Below, one piece after another: positions 16,905 through 24,316 of a stretch of 34,530 nucleotides of DNA. The DNA comes from Nocardia donostiensis. Its GTDB lineage: Bacteria > Actinomycetota > Actinomycetes > Mycobacteriales > Mycobacteriaceae. The stretch lies in NCBI RefSeq assembly GCF_002081715.1, contig NZ_MUKP01000049.1, forward strand, positions 1-34,530, given 5' to 3'. Below the pieces are notes generated by a model. It had not been told where the DNA came from. It ran no database searches and was given only the letters and a program-made list of their open reading frames with translations. The position numbers and the translations under genes are program-made. The first letter of the stretch is position 1. Each line of letters starts with the position of its first letter.

Positions 16905-17035
16905 GGTGGGCACGCTAATCCGGTGGGGGGCTGCGGAGGTGCCTGTCTCCCGATCAGCGGGCATGGTCGCGGGTAGTGACGCAACTGCAGGATCTCCCGA
17001 CCAACCGGGGAGCACACCGCGATACAAGACCACCA

Positions 17036-17214
17036 CTACGCTCGATCAGCAAATTCCGGTTCCCGGTGGAGATCACGACCGTTGGTCTCGGCCGTGATGA
17101 CCAGAGCCGCGAGAGTGAGGACGGCCGTCCCCGCCACTATTACGCTCAGCGGCACACTCGACCCGCCGAACGCGGCCAGCAAGCTGCTGGCGATCAGCGG
17201 CGTGAACCCGGCCC
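17036..17214 (-). repeat. Inverted repeat partner of 9668-9846
   Basis: The 3' end of the MFS gene matches 9668-9846 in opposite orientation, about 95 percent identical by eye, with one exact run of roughly 70 bp. The two copies bracket 7.2 kb (9847-17035). Confidence 0.85.
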
Positions 17215-18388
17215 CGATGAGGGCCGCGCTCTGGTAGGCCACCGAGACTCCGGTGTATCGCACGCGGGTAGGGAATATTTCCGACAGGAGCGGGGTCAAC
17301 GGGGCATACATGGCGTTTTGCAGGAGCTGGGCAGCCATGAGGGCGGCGGTCATGAGCCATAGTGAATGCGTATTGATCATGGCGTAGAGCGGAAAAGCGT
17401 ACAGAACTGCTCCGATGGCGCCGGCCATCATCACTCGACGCCTACCGAAGCGATCGGACAGAGCCGCACACAGCGGAATAGCAACGATCGAGACCAGCAC
17501 CACGGCCAGCAGAGAACGCATCACATCGGAGACGTCGTAGCCGATTCCGGTGGCGTAGGCGATGATGTGCGAACTGATCAGTGCGGTCAGCGCGAAAGGT
17601 GCGATCCCGGCGGCAACGGCGAGCACAACCTGCCGCGGGCGACGAAACACCTGGAGGACAGGCGTTGTGGTCGGCGAGTGCTGTCGATGCGACTCGGCGG
17701 CTACGAAAACGGGGCTCTCCACCACCCGCAGGCGCACATACATACCGAGTACGAGCAAAGCCGCGCTCAACAGAAAGGGCACGCGCCATCCCCAGGACGT
17801 GAACGTGGGCTCCGGCAGCTGGGTCACGACGGCGACAGCTGCGGTGGACAGCAGAAACCCGAACGGGGTCCCGAGCTGCATGATGCCCGCCCAGCGTCCA
17901 CGCCGATCCGCAGTCGCGTGCTCGACGACGATGAGCGCTGCACCACCCCACTCCCCGCCCACGGCAATGCCCTGGACGATGCGGAGCACTACCAGCAGGA
18001 TCGGGGCCAGCACGCCGATCGTGTGATAGGTCGGCAGGAGCCCGATCACCGCGCTCGAGGTGCCCATCATCATCATGGTGATCATCAGCATCGATTTGCG
18101 GCCGAGCCGATCACCGAAGTGACCGAAGATCACACCGCCGAGCGGGCGAGCGACGTATCCGGCGGCGAGGGTGCCGAAGGAAGCGATCGTACTCAGTGCC
18201 GGATTCGATGCCGGGAAGAACAGCTGCCCGAACACGATCGCGGCCATGGTCCCGTAGAGAATGAAATCGTAGTACTCGATCGTCGTTCCCAGCAGACTCG
18301 AGAATGCCGCTCGACGGATCAGCCGATCGGGAGCGGTGGCCTTGTCGATTACGGTCGGATCCGTATCTTGGAGTGGGGAAGTACTCAA
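17036..18388 (-). CDS. MFS transporter, metabolite:H+ symporter (MHS) type
   Basis: A 450-aa permease with about 12 hydrophobic segments. The loop GHFGDRLGRKSMLM is the MFS signature between TM2 and TM3, and RIVQGIAVGGEWGGAALIV is the MHS-family hallmark in TM4, as in ProP, KgtP and ShiA. These proteins import organic acids and related metabolites with protons. TTG 18388 is the start, with AGGAG 8 nt upstream; no ATG is nearby. Its last 54 codons are duplicated in inverted orientation at 9659-9846. Located centrally among the cluster's enzymes, it is the best candidate importer for their substrate. Confidence 0.93.
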   Translation of the reverse strand: MSTSPLQDTDPTVIDKATAPDRLIRRAAFSSLLGTTIEYYDFILYGTMAAIVFGQLFFPASNPALSTIASFGTLAAGYVARPLGGVIFGHFGDRLGRKSMLMITMMMMGTSSAVIGLLPTYHTIGVLAPILLVVLRIVQGIAVGGEWGGAALIVVEHATADRRGRWAGIMQLGTPFGFLLSTAAVAVVTQLPEPTFTSWGWRVPFLLSAALLVLGMYVRLRVVESPVFVAAESHRQHSPTTTPVLQVFRRPRQVVLAVAAGIAPFALTALISSHIIAYATGIGYDVSDVMRSLLAVVLVSIVAIPLCAALSDRFGRRRVMMAGAIGAVLYAFPLYAMINTHSLWLMTAALMAAQLLQNAMYAPLTPLLSEIFPTRVRYTGVSVAYQSAALIGAGFTPLIASSLLAAFGGSSVPLSVIVAGTAVLTLAALVITAETNGRDLHREPEFADRA

Positions 18389-18558
18389 CGAGGCGCTCCT
18401 TCACGGTCAGCGATCGCCTGGGCGGTTCACCTCGCCTGCGGCAGGGAAACCAGTGTGGCAATGCGGCGATTGTCATCGCACAGTGCTGGTGACGGTCGCA
18501 ATTCCACCGAGACACAATCAATCAGGACGACCGCTGAGCGGAAAATATGCCCCGCTCC

Positions 18559-18577
18559 GTTCCCACTTACCGGGAAC
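18559..18577. promoter_or_regulatory. Operator candidate, GTTCCC-ACTTACC-GGGAAC
   Basis: 6-bp perfect arms (GTTCCC / GGGAAC) with a 7-nt spacer, 42-60 bp upstream of the SDR start 18619 and 170 bp upstream of the divergent MFS start. Same motif as at 11406. Confidence 0.6.
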
Positions 18578-18618
18578 GTGGCTCTCGTCGAGGTAAGCGA
18601 CCGGGTGTGATAGAGCAC

Positions 18619-19434
18619 ATGACTCACCGACCGGCCATCACGCCCGGCGCCCTGTTGATCGGCCGACGCGCCGTCGTCACCGGAGGCGCCGCGGGCATCG
18701 GCGCGGCGATCGCCCGCTCGTTCGCCAGCCATGGTGCAGCTGTTCTGGTCGCCGACATCGAGCCCGGGCAGTTCCTGGACTTCGACCGGTCCGCTGGTGG
18801 AACGATCGCTGTCCTCGAATGGGATGTGACCACTCGTCCGGTGGCCACCGAACTGGTCGACCATCGTCCCGACATCCTGGTCAACAATGTCGGGCACTAT
18901 CTGCGTGCACCACGCCCGTTCACCGAAACCCGACCCGACCTCTGGGACGCATTACACGACATCAATATCGGCCATGTTCTGTCGCTCACCCATGCCCTGC
19001 TGCCGGGGATAACCGAGCGGCAGCATGGGTCGATCATCAACCTGACCACCGTCGAGGCGCATCGAGCGATCCCGGGGCACACCGTGTATTCGGCGTACAA
19101 GGCTGCGTTGATGCAGTTCACCCGGTCGCTGGCCGCCGAGGTTGGCCCGTCGGGAGTGCGGGTCAATGCCATCGCGCCGGATCTCATCGAAACGGTGCAG
19201 GTGCCGTACGCCGAGCTCGTGCCCGAGCAGGACCGTGCACTATGGCCGACCTGGTCACCGCTCGGCGGGCCCGGTCTGCCCGAGGATGTTGCCGGGGCGG
19301 CGCTGTTCCTGGCCTCCGATCTCGCCCGGTTCGTCACCGGGACCACCATCCATGTCGACGGCGGCACCCACAGCAGCGGCGGATGGGTGCCCCGTGCCTC
19401 GGGCGGCTGGACCAACCGCCCTCGGAACCCGTGA
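18619..19434 (+). CDS. SDR family oxidoreductase (catalytic Ser replaced by Thr)
   Basis: A 271-aa SDR with VTGGAAGIGAAIA, LVNNVGHY, the catalytic block INLTTVEA...VYSAYKAAL and the C-terminal TTIHVDGGTHSSGG. The Tyr and Lys are intact, but the position 13 residues before Tyr, normally Ser, is Thr. Thr can sometimes serve in SDRs, so activity is plausible. ATG 18619 is preferred since the fold starts soon after; the ribosome binding site is weak and GTG 18607 is an alternative. An operator-like palindrome lies just upstream. The SnoaL-like gene begins 56 bp after its stop, repeating the SDR-SnoaL pairing seen at 9.9-11.3 kb. Confidence 0.9.
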   Translation: MTHRPAITPGALLIGRRAVVTGGAAGIGAAIARSFASHGAAVLVADIEPGQFLDFDRSAGGTIAVLEWDVTTRPVATELVDHRPDILVNNVGHYLRAPRPFTETRPDLWDALHDINIGHVLSLTHALLPGITERQHGSIINLTTVEAHRAIPGHTVYSAYKAALMQFTRSLAAEVGPSGVRVNAIAPDLIETVQVPYAELVPEQDRALWPTWSPLGGPGLPEDVAGAALFLASDLARFVTGTTIHVDGGTHSSGGWVPRASGGWTNRPRNP

Positions 19435-19490
19435 CCGAGAAACATGATGACACCCATGACCGAGAACATGTCCGTGTTCGAGGCGGCGCC

Positions 19491-19964
19491 GTGATAGCGC
19501 ACGCAGACCACACCGAGCTGGCCGACCTCGTCCACCGCTACGCCTGCTATGCCGATCGACGCGAACTGGAACTCCTTGCCCAGCTGTTCACCGTCGATGC
19601 CACCTTGGTGATGCCCGATCTGCCGCGGAGCATGCCGCCCACGGTCGAGGCGCGGGGCCGCGACGAGATCATCGAAGTTTGCGGCAAGCTCAGGCGCACG
19701 CACGCCACACTGCATGCCGTTGTGGGACTCGTTATCGATGCGGGAGCGACACCGGACGAGGCCACCGGCGATGTGGCGTGCATCGCCCACCATCTCAGCG
19801 GCAAGCCCGGCAGCGTCGTCGATACCGTATGGCACCTGCGCTATCGAGATCGCTATCGGCGGGTCGAGGAACGCTGGTTGATTGCCCGCCGTGTCCTGCA
19901 CCTCGAGTGGATCGAACAACGACCGGTCTCGGCCATGGCGGAACCCACCGACACCCCGGACTGA
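19491..19964 (+). CDS. SnoaL-like / NTF2-fold protein
   Basis: A 157-aa SnoaL-like protein. HADHTELADLVHRYACYADRRE opens the cone-shaped fold, with Tyr17 and Asp22 at the same five-residue spacing as in the other SnoaL gene of this cluster and a central His pair (RTHATLHAVVG, H71/H75). The two proteins are only distantly alike, so they are not recent duplicates. GTG 19491 is used: GAGG is 7 nt upstream and ATGs just before it are in other frames. It follows the SDR at 18619 as a two-gene operon and is convergent with the LLM gene. Probable role: dehydration, isomerisation or hydration of the SDR product. Confidence 0.82.
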   Translation: MIAHADHTELADLVHRYACYADRRELELLAQLFTVDATLVMPDLPRSMPPTVEARGRDEIIEVCGKLRRTHATLHAVVGLVIDAGATPDEATGDVACIAHHLSGKPGSVVDTVWHLRYRDRYRRVEERWLIARRVLHLEWIEQRPVSAMAEPTDTPD

Positions 19965-19991
19965 CCGACGACCAGTCAGCCCGCGGCGCTG

Positions 19992-20867
19992 CTAGCCGAC
20001 CTTGGCCATTACGGTTTCGGCGTAGGCCGTGAGCTGCGCGATCTTGGCGTCGAGGGGTTCCGGGTCGAGGCCGATGTCGTAGGGGTTTCGGAAGCCCACG
20101 ATGACGTCGGTGACTCCCTTGTCCTCCAAGCGTTTGATCCCGTCGACCGTGTGCGCCTCCGAAGAAACCACGTGGATCTCGAAGGGGCGGTCCGCCGTGC
20201 CTTCCTGTTCGCGGATCCGCTGCAGCCTCGCCAGCAGGTTGTCGAGTTCGCCGACGTCGCCTGCGGCTTGCATCCAGCCGTCGCCGAGCCGGGCGGCCCT
20301 GCGCAGGGCCGGTTCACTCTGGCCGCCGACAAGGATCGGTATCGGCTGGGTCGGTACCGGGCTCAGTTTGACGGCGGGCACATCGTAGACGTCGCCATGA
20401 TATTCGAAGTACTCTCCGGTGCTGAGGCCGCGCACGATGTCGATTGCCTCGTTCATGCGTTTCCCGCGGTTGTGCCACGGTACCCCGGTGACCTCGAAAT
20501 CCTCCGGCCAGGGGCTCAGTCCGACGCCCAGGCTCAGCCGGTTGCCGGTGAGGTAGGCGACCGATCTTGCCTGTTTGGCGACCAACACCGGCGAGCGGAC
20601 CGGCAGCTTGAGCACGAATGTCGTCAAGCGCAGTGTTGTCGTCGCCATGCCGAGCGCAGTGGCGAGGATGAATGCCTCGACGAACGCCTTGTTCTCCAGG
20701 AATTCTCGGCTGCCGTCCGGCGTGTACGGATACGTAGAGTCCGATTCGCGGGGGTAGCAGATACTGTCGGCAATCGTCATGCCGTGGTATCCCAGCTCTT
20801 CAGCTGCCTGGGCCAGCGGCACATAGAACTCCGGATTCGTCATTGCTTCGGCATAGGTGAATCGCAT
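19992..20867 (-). CDS. LLM class flavin/F420-dependent oxidoreductase
   Basis: A 291-aa luciferase-like (TIM barrel) oxidoreductase. It has the family's LAQAAEELGYHGMTIADS start, the LSLGVGLSPWPEDFEVTGVPW loop, RGKRMNEAIDIVRGL and PIPILVGGQSEPALRRAARLGDGW near the cofactor phosphate site. The pattern fits the TIGR03619-type F420-dependent group common in Mycobacteriales, though FMN cannot be excluded. AGGAG lies 6 nt before ATG 20867, and a TTTCCC-N7-GGTAAA operator candidate is about 80-100 bp upstream. It may reduce or oxidise an enone or ketone intermediate of the cluster. Confidence 0.92.
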   Translation of the reverse strand: MRFTYAEAMTNPEFYVPLAQAAEELGYHGMTIADSICYPRESDSTYPYTPDGSREFLENKAFVEAFILATALGMATTTLRLTTFVLKLPVRSPVLVAKQARSVAYLTGNRLSLGVGLSPWPEDFEVTGVPWHNRGKRMNEAIDIVRGLSTGEYFEYHGDVYDVPAVKLSPVPTQPIPILVGGQSEPALRRAARLGDGWMQAAGDVGELDNLLARLQRIREQEGTADRPFEIHVVSSEAHTVDGIKRLEDKGVTDVIVGFRNPYDIGLDPEPLDAKIAQLTAYAETVMAKVG

Positions 20868-20946
20868 TGCCGCTCCTTATATCTGATCGGTTCCGACTCG
20901 ACGGCTGTGGCGAAAGTACGAGCGCAATCGCCCTTGTCGACAGCAC

Positions 20947-20968
20947 GTTTCCCGCTCACCGGTAAAAC
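20947..20968. promoter_or_regulatory. Operator candidate, GTTTCCC-GCTCACC-GGTAAAAC
   Basis: Imperfect palindrome upstream of the LLM gene, one mismatch to TTCCC-N7-GGGAA. Its spacer GCTCACC is close to ACTTACC at 18559. The 276-bp gap 20868-21143 holds no gene. Confidence 0.5.
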
Positions 20969-21143
20969 TCGGCGGCCAGATCAGCATCCCGGTCGGATCG
21001 ACGTGATAGCGGCATGGACGACGACGGCGGCGGCTCGCCTCTTCTCCCACACGTCAACGCCACGACGAGAGGTCTCGACAAGGTTTGCCGGCAGGTTCAG
21101 CGTTCGGCGCACGACCCCTTGGGTGTACCGACACGGCTAACGG

Positions 21144-21893
21144 CTAACGGCATATGCTCGCCGATCGATTCAGGTCAGCGGTTCCTGCGAAAAAGGGCGG
21201 TACCGAACATATTTCACGCCAAATCTCGGCTGCCGCGAGCCGCACGGGAGTCCGCCATACGCGATTGTTCGCCGCAATATGTTGCGCGGGCGCGCAGATC
21301 GAGACCGCAGCGATGGTTTCCTCGCCGTTGGGCAGCCCGATCGGAGCAGCTATACATCCGAAGCCTTGCAGAGCCTGCTCGATTTCGGTCGCAATACCGG
21401 TGTCGCGGACACTCCCGAACTCCGGGGCCGGGCAACCGCCACCACCCTGAAAAGCGAGGAGTGCTCTCCCGATCGCCGAGGAGTGCGCCGGGAGCCGGCC
21501 ACCGACCCGGGAAGGAACGCGAGGGCCCAGCTGGCCGCCGATCTTCTCGAGGTAGATCACATCCGATCCGTCGAGCACCCCGAGATGCACAATGCACCCG
21601 GTCACCCGATGCAGCCAGTACAAGCTGGCCAGCGCCGCCTGACGAATCGGGTTTCGATGCAGCGCCGCCGAGCCCAGTTCGACGATGCGGATACCGAGCT
21701 CGTAGTCGTTGCCATAGCGGCGCAGCCACCGCAGCGCCACCATGCGCTCCAGGATCCGATGCACCGACGACCGTGGTAGCCCCGTGCGGGCGACGACCTG
21801 ACTCAGGTTCAGCCGGTCGGCGCCGTCGAAGACATCGAGGATGACCGAAGCCCTGCGCAAAGTGGATACCTCAGTGGGGTCGTTGTCGGCCAT
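21144..21893 (-). CDS. IclR family transcriptional regulator
   Basis: A 249-aa IclR regulator: N-terminal winged helix (RASVILDVFDGADRLNLSQV, ARTGLPRSSVHRILERMVAL, YELGIRIVELG) and effector domain (VIYLEKIGGQLGPRVPSRVG, AHSSAIGRALLAF, GFGCIAAPIGLPNGEETIAAVSI). Compared with typical members, the effector domain is short after ALLAF: the usual stretch leading to the conserved Asp/Glu-x-Glu-x-x-x-G loop is compressed to a Gly-rich segment. GGGGAGG precedes ATG 21893. Divergent from the epimerase across a 350-bp region that carries an operator candidate, consistent with autoregulation. It is the only complete specific regulator inside the cluster, hence the best candidate for controlling it. Confidence 0.9.
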   Translation of the reverse strand: MADNDPTEVSTLRRASVILDVFDGADRLNLSQVVARTGLPRSSVHRILERMVALRWLRRYGNDYELGIRIVELGSAALHRNPIRQAALASLYWLHRVTGCIVHLGVLDGSDVIYLEKIGGQLGPRVPSRVGGRLPAHSSAIGRALLAFQGGGGCPAPEFGSVRDTGIATEIEQALQGFGCIAAPIGLPNGEETIAAVSICAPAQHIAANNRVWRTPVRLAAAEIWREICSVPPFFAGTADLNRSASICR

Positions 21894-22062
21894 AAAGCCT
21901 CCCCTGTTCTGCCTTTGGCATCGCTATTTCGAATCGGAAGTGTGTCACGCCGGGCATGAGTGTGCAACAGGTCACACGCCCGGTTGTCGTGACACCGACT
22001 CGGCGGCGAAGGTCACTGATCCGGCGGCCCGTAACCCGGCCGGGTACCGATTCTCGATCGGG

Positions 22063-22080
22063 TTTCCCGCTGGCTGGGAT
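22063..22080. promoter_or_regulatory. Operator candidate in the IclR/epimerase divergent region, TTTCCC-GCTGGCT-GGGAT
   Basis: One mismatch to TTCCC-N7-GGGAA. It lies about 170 bp from both the IclR start (21893) and the epimerase start (22244). Nothing else gene-like is seen in 21894-22243. Confidence 0.5.
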
Positions 22081-22243
22081 GCAGGAGGTCGCTCGGGCGG
22101 TGGCTCTATAGCCTGGCTACCAGATCAGGAATTCGGGTCCGCGCCGGTTGCTGGGGCGGTGGGTTCGCCGGCAAGGCCGGTCTACCCCGCCTGTGTGTGC
22201 TTGTCGTGAACTCCGTGCACTTTCTTACTCGTGAAAGGGTTTC

Positions 22244-23167
22244 ATGAAAATTCTGATCGTCGGTGGTACCGGCATGATCGGTGCCCACGCCGCACTCCAT
22301 CTGCGTGCCCAAGGCAACGAGGTCACGGTGGCCGCGCGCAACCCGCTCGACAACACTTCGCCTGTTCGTAAGTTCCCGGTGCTCCTCGGCGATTACGCCG
22401 AACAGACCTTCACCGCGGCGCAGCTCACGCCGTTCGACGCCATTGTCTTCGCGGCGGGCCAGGACTTTCGCCATATGGGCCGCGATGTCGATGAAACATT
22501 GTTCTGGGAGAAGACACAGTCGAGCGGGGTTCCGCGATTCGCGGCGCTGGCCAAACAGGCAGGGGTGAGTCGTTTCGTCCACATCGGCAGCTACTACCAC
22601 CAGGTGCGTCCGGATCTCGCCGAGGCGCTCCCCTATGTCGCGGCCCGCCAGGCCGCCGATGACGGCGTCCGAGCCCTCGCTGATGACACCTTCAATGCCG
22701 TGACGCTGAACCCGCCGAATATCCTCGGTGCCATCAGCGGCCTGTCCGCCAAGCGCTACCGGCGGCTCTTCTCGTGGGCGGCCGGTCACGAACCGAAGAT
22801 CCCCGACTTCGCGCCCCCCGGCGGAACGAACTACATGTCCGCACGTTCGCTCGCACAAGCGATCGGAGGTGCGTTGCAGAACGCGGAGCCGGGCAGGGCG
22901 TATCTGATCGGAGATGAGAATCTCACCTTCCGGGAGTACTTTCAGATGCTCGTCGACGCCGCAGGCGGTGCCCGCACCGTCGAGGAACGCGACGAGGAAC
23001 ACCCACTCCTGCCGGACCGATTCATCGTGCAGGGCCGCGGCAATGTGATCAGCTACCAGCCGGACCCTGCCGAGACCGCCTTGCTCGGTTACGCGCGCAA
23101 CGATTGTGCGCGCGCCCTCGGTGAGATGTACGAGACGGTGCGGGCCGAGTATTCCGTCGCTTCCTGA
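22244..23167 (+). CDS. NAD-dependent epimerase/dehydratase-like protein (atypical active site)
   Basis: A 307-aa extended-SDR-like protein with ILIVGGTGMIGAHAALHLRA (dinucleotide motif) and VSRFVHIGSYYHQVRP. The expected YxxxK reads YVAAR, so the catalytic Lys is replaced by Arg, and the protein may bind NAD(P) without classical epimerase chemistry. ALNPPNILG-like VTLNPPNILGAISG and a C-terminal substrate region (YLIGDENLTFREYFQ) follow normal order. AAAGGG precedes ATG 22244. Divergent from IclR, so probably among its targets. The substrate is likely not a nucleotide sugar; many actinobacterial members act on small carbonyl compounds. Confidence 0.85.
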   Translation: MKILIVGGTGMIGAHAALHLRAQGNEVTVAARNPLDNTSPVRKFPVLLGDYAEQTFTAAQLTPFDAIVFAAGQDFRHMGRDVDETLFWEKTQSSGVPRFAALAKQAGVSRFVHIGSYYHQVRPDLAEALPYVAARQAADDGVRALADDTFNAVTLNPPNILGAISGLSAKRYRRLFSWAAGHEPKIPDFAPPGGTNYMSARSLAQAIGGALQNAEPGRAYLIGDENLTFREYFQMLVDAAGGARTVEERDEEHPLLPDRFIVQGRGNVISYQPDPAETALLGYARNDCARALGEMYETVRAEYSVAS

Positions 23168-23430
23168 GCGGGTAACCGGTGGTGGCTGCGGCAGTACCGT
23201 TCAGCGCGCCCGCCGCGGCGCGCTTGCCCGGGAACGCAGGTTCTCTTCGGTGATCCGGACATCGAGCGAGGTCTGGAAAAAGTTGCCGTCACTGATGGGA
23301 ACGCGCCCGGCCCAATCGATGTAGGCACTGAGAAAACGCTCCATGACGCGCGTGGTGAGAGTCGGGCTTCCCACGCGCATCAGTCGCGCCATGACAGCCG
23401 CTCACGTCGACCATCGTGGTGGGTTCGCGA
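23166..23430 (-). pseudogene. C-terminal fragment of an SDR gene, paralogue of the 3.5-4.5 kb SDR
   Basis: Encodes MARLMRVGSPTLTTRVMERF and LSAYIDWAGRVPISDGNFFQ, matching the intact SDR's MARLMHAVSPTLTRRTMERF / LSAYFDRAERVPTSDGNLFQ. DNA similarity to 3520-3790 spans about 260 bp. A one-base deletion near 23225 shifts the frame before the membrane tail (TAAATTGY remains in the second frame). The N-terminal two thirds are missing. It abuts the epimerase stop. Confidence 0.85.
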
Positions 23431-23707
23431 ACGTCGGGCCGGTCTTCCTGGCGCGGTCGACATCTGTATCGACCAGCACACCCACGCGGTTACCCACTCT
23501 CGCCCAGCCCGGAGGTCAATGCCGGACCGCAGACCACCGGTGTGCTCACGCAGGCGTATGGCCCGAATGCCGGAGCCGACCCGAAACAGCGGGATTGTGA
23601 AGCCTGGTGGTGCAATTGTCGTCCTAAGAGTTACGGCGGAAGAAGACGACCGGAACTGGTAATGGTTGACTTTCTCAGAGATATCCACGTCATAGGAGGA
23701 CGACCCA

Positions 23708-24268
23708 GTGGCGCCACGCTACGAAGAAGACGTTAAGAACGACCTTATCAAGCGAGTGAAAAAGCTTCTCGCCAAAGGGAAAACGGTCAACGCCGCGTGC
23801 AACCAGATCTCTGACGAGGAAGGCGGTCGTCCACCGGCCGCGACCCTGGTCGGGTGGGCCAGGGCTGCCGGATTGACCACCAAGGGCAAAGCCCGCTCCA
23901 ACGGTGCGACCACAACACCGAACAAACGGCGCGGCAACGGCCGCCGTCACGAGATTACAGAACCGGCACCGGCAGCGACGGCTGCTGACGTCGCCGAATC
24001 CCTCAGCGCCAGTGAGCCTGTCACCGACACCAGCACCGAATCCGCAACCGCCTCGGATATCGGCACGGACTCCGCACCAGTGACCGAGCACGACGCAGCA
24101 TCGGTCACCGAACTGGTCGTCACGACACCGGGCAGCTCCACCACTGATGCCGCCCTCGACTTCGACGACCTCATCAACGAAAACCACCGCCTTCGTCTGG
24201 CACTGAACGAGGCGAACCGAGAGATCCGTAGCCTGCGCGATCTCGTGGGCGTGTACGTCAGCCGATAA
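23708..24268 (+). CDS. Small HTH-like plus coiled-coil protein, transposase OrfA-like
   Basis: 186 aa with three zones: residues 1-50, a basic helix-turn-helix-like segment (NDLIKRVKKLLAKGKTVNAA, GGRPPAATLVGWARAAGL) in the style of IS3-type transposase OrfA; 51-145, a low-complexity Ala/Thr/Ser/Glu linker; 146-186, a probable coiled coil (LINENHRLRLALNEANREIR). No catalytic transposase gene or terminal repeats flank it. AGGAGG is 8 nt before GTG 23708, and codon use is less GC-biased than its neighbours, hinting at transfer. It could be a domesticated DNA-binding protein or a nucleoid/plasmid-type adaptor; function unknown. The preceding 277 bp (23431-23707) shows nothing recognisable. Confidence 0.75.
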   Translation: MAPRYEEDVKNDLIKRVKKLLAKGKTVNAACNQISDEEGGRPPAATLVGWARAAGLTTKGKARSNGATTTPNKRRGNGRRHEITEPAPAATAADVAESLSASEPVTDTSTESATASDIGTDSAPVTEHDAASVTELVVTTPGSSTTDAALDFDDLINENHRLRLALNEANREIRSLRDLVGVYVSR

Positions 24269-24316
24269 CCATCCCGGGAAGCGCTGCCCCAGACCGCCGG
24301 GACATCGCGCGGGCAC

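Noticed and set aside
16993..17013. CTCCC-GACCAACC-GGGGAG as another regulon site upstream of the hydrolase
   Set aside because: The gap is 8 nt instead of 7 and the outer bases do not fit; it lies over 140 bp from the hydrolase start.
17366..18610. 414-codon plus-strand open frame
   Set aside because: Antisense of the MFS transporter; rich in His, Gln and Arg with no motif.
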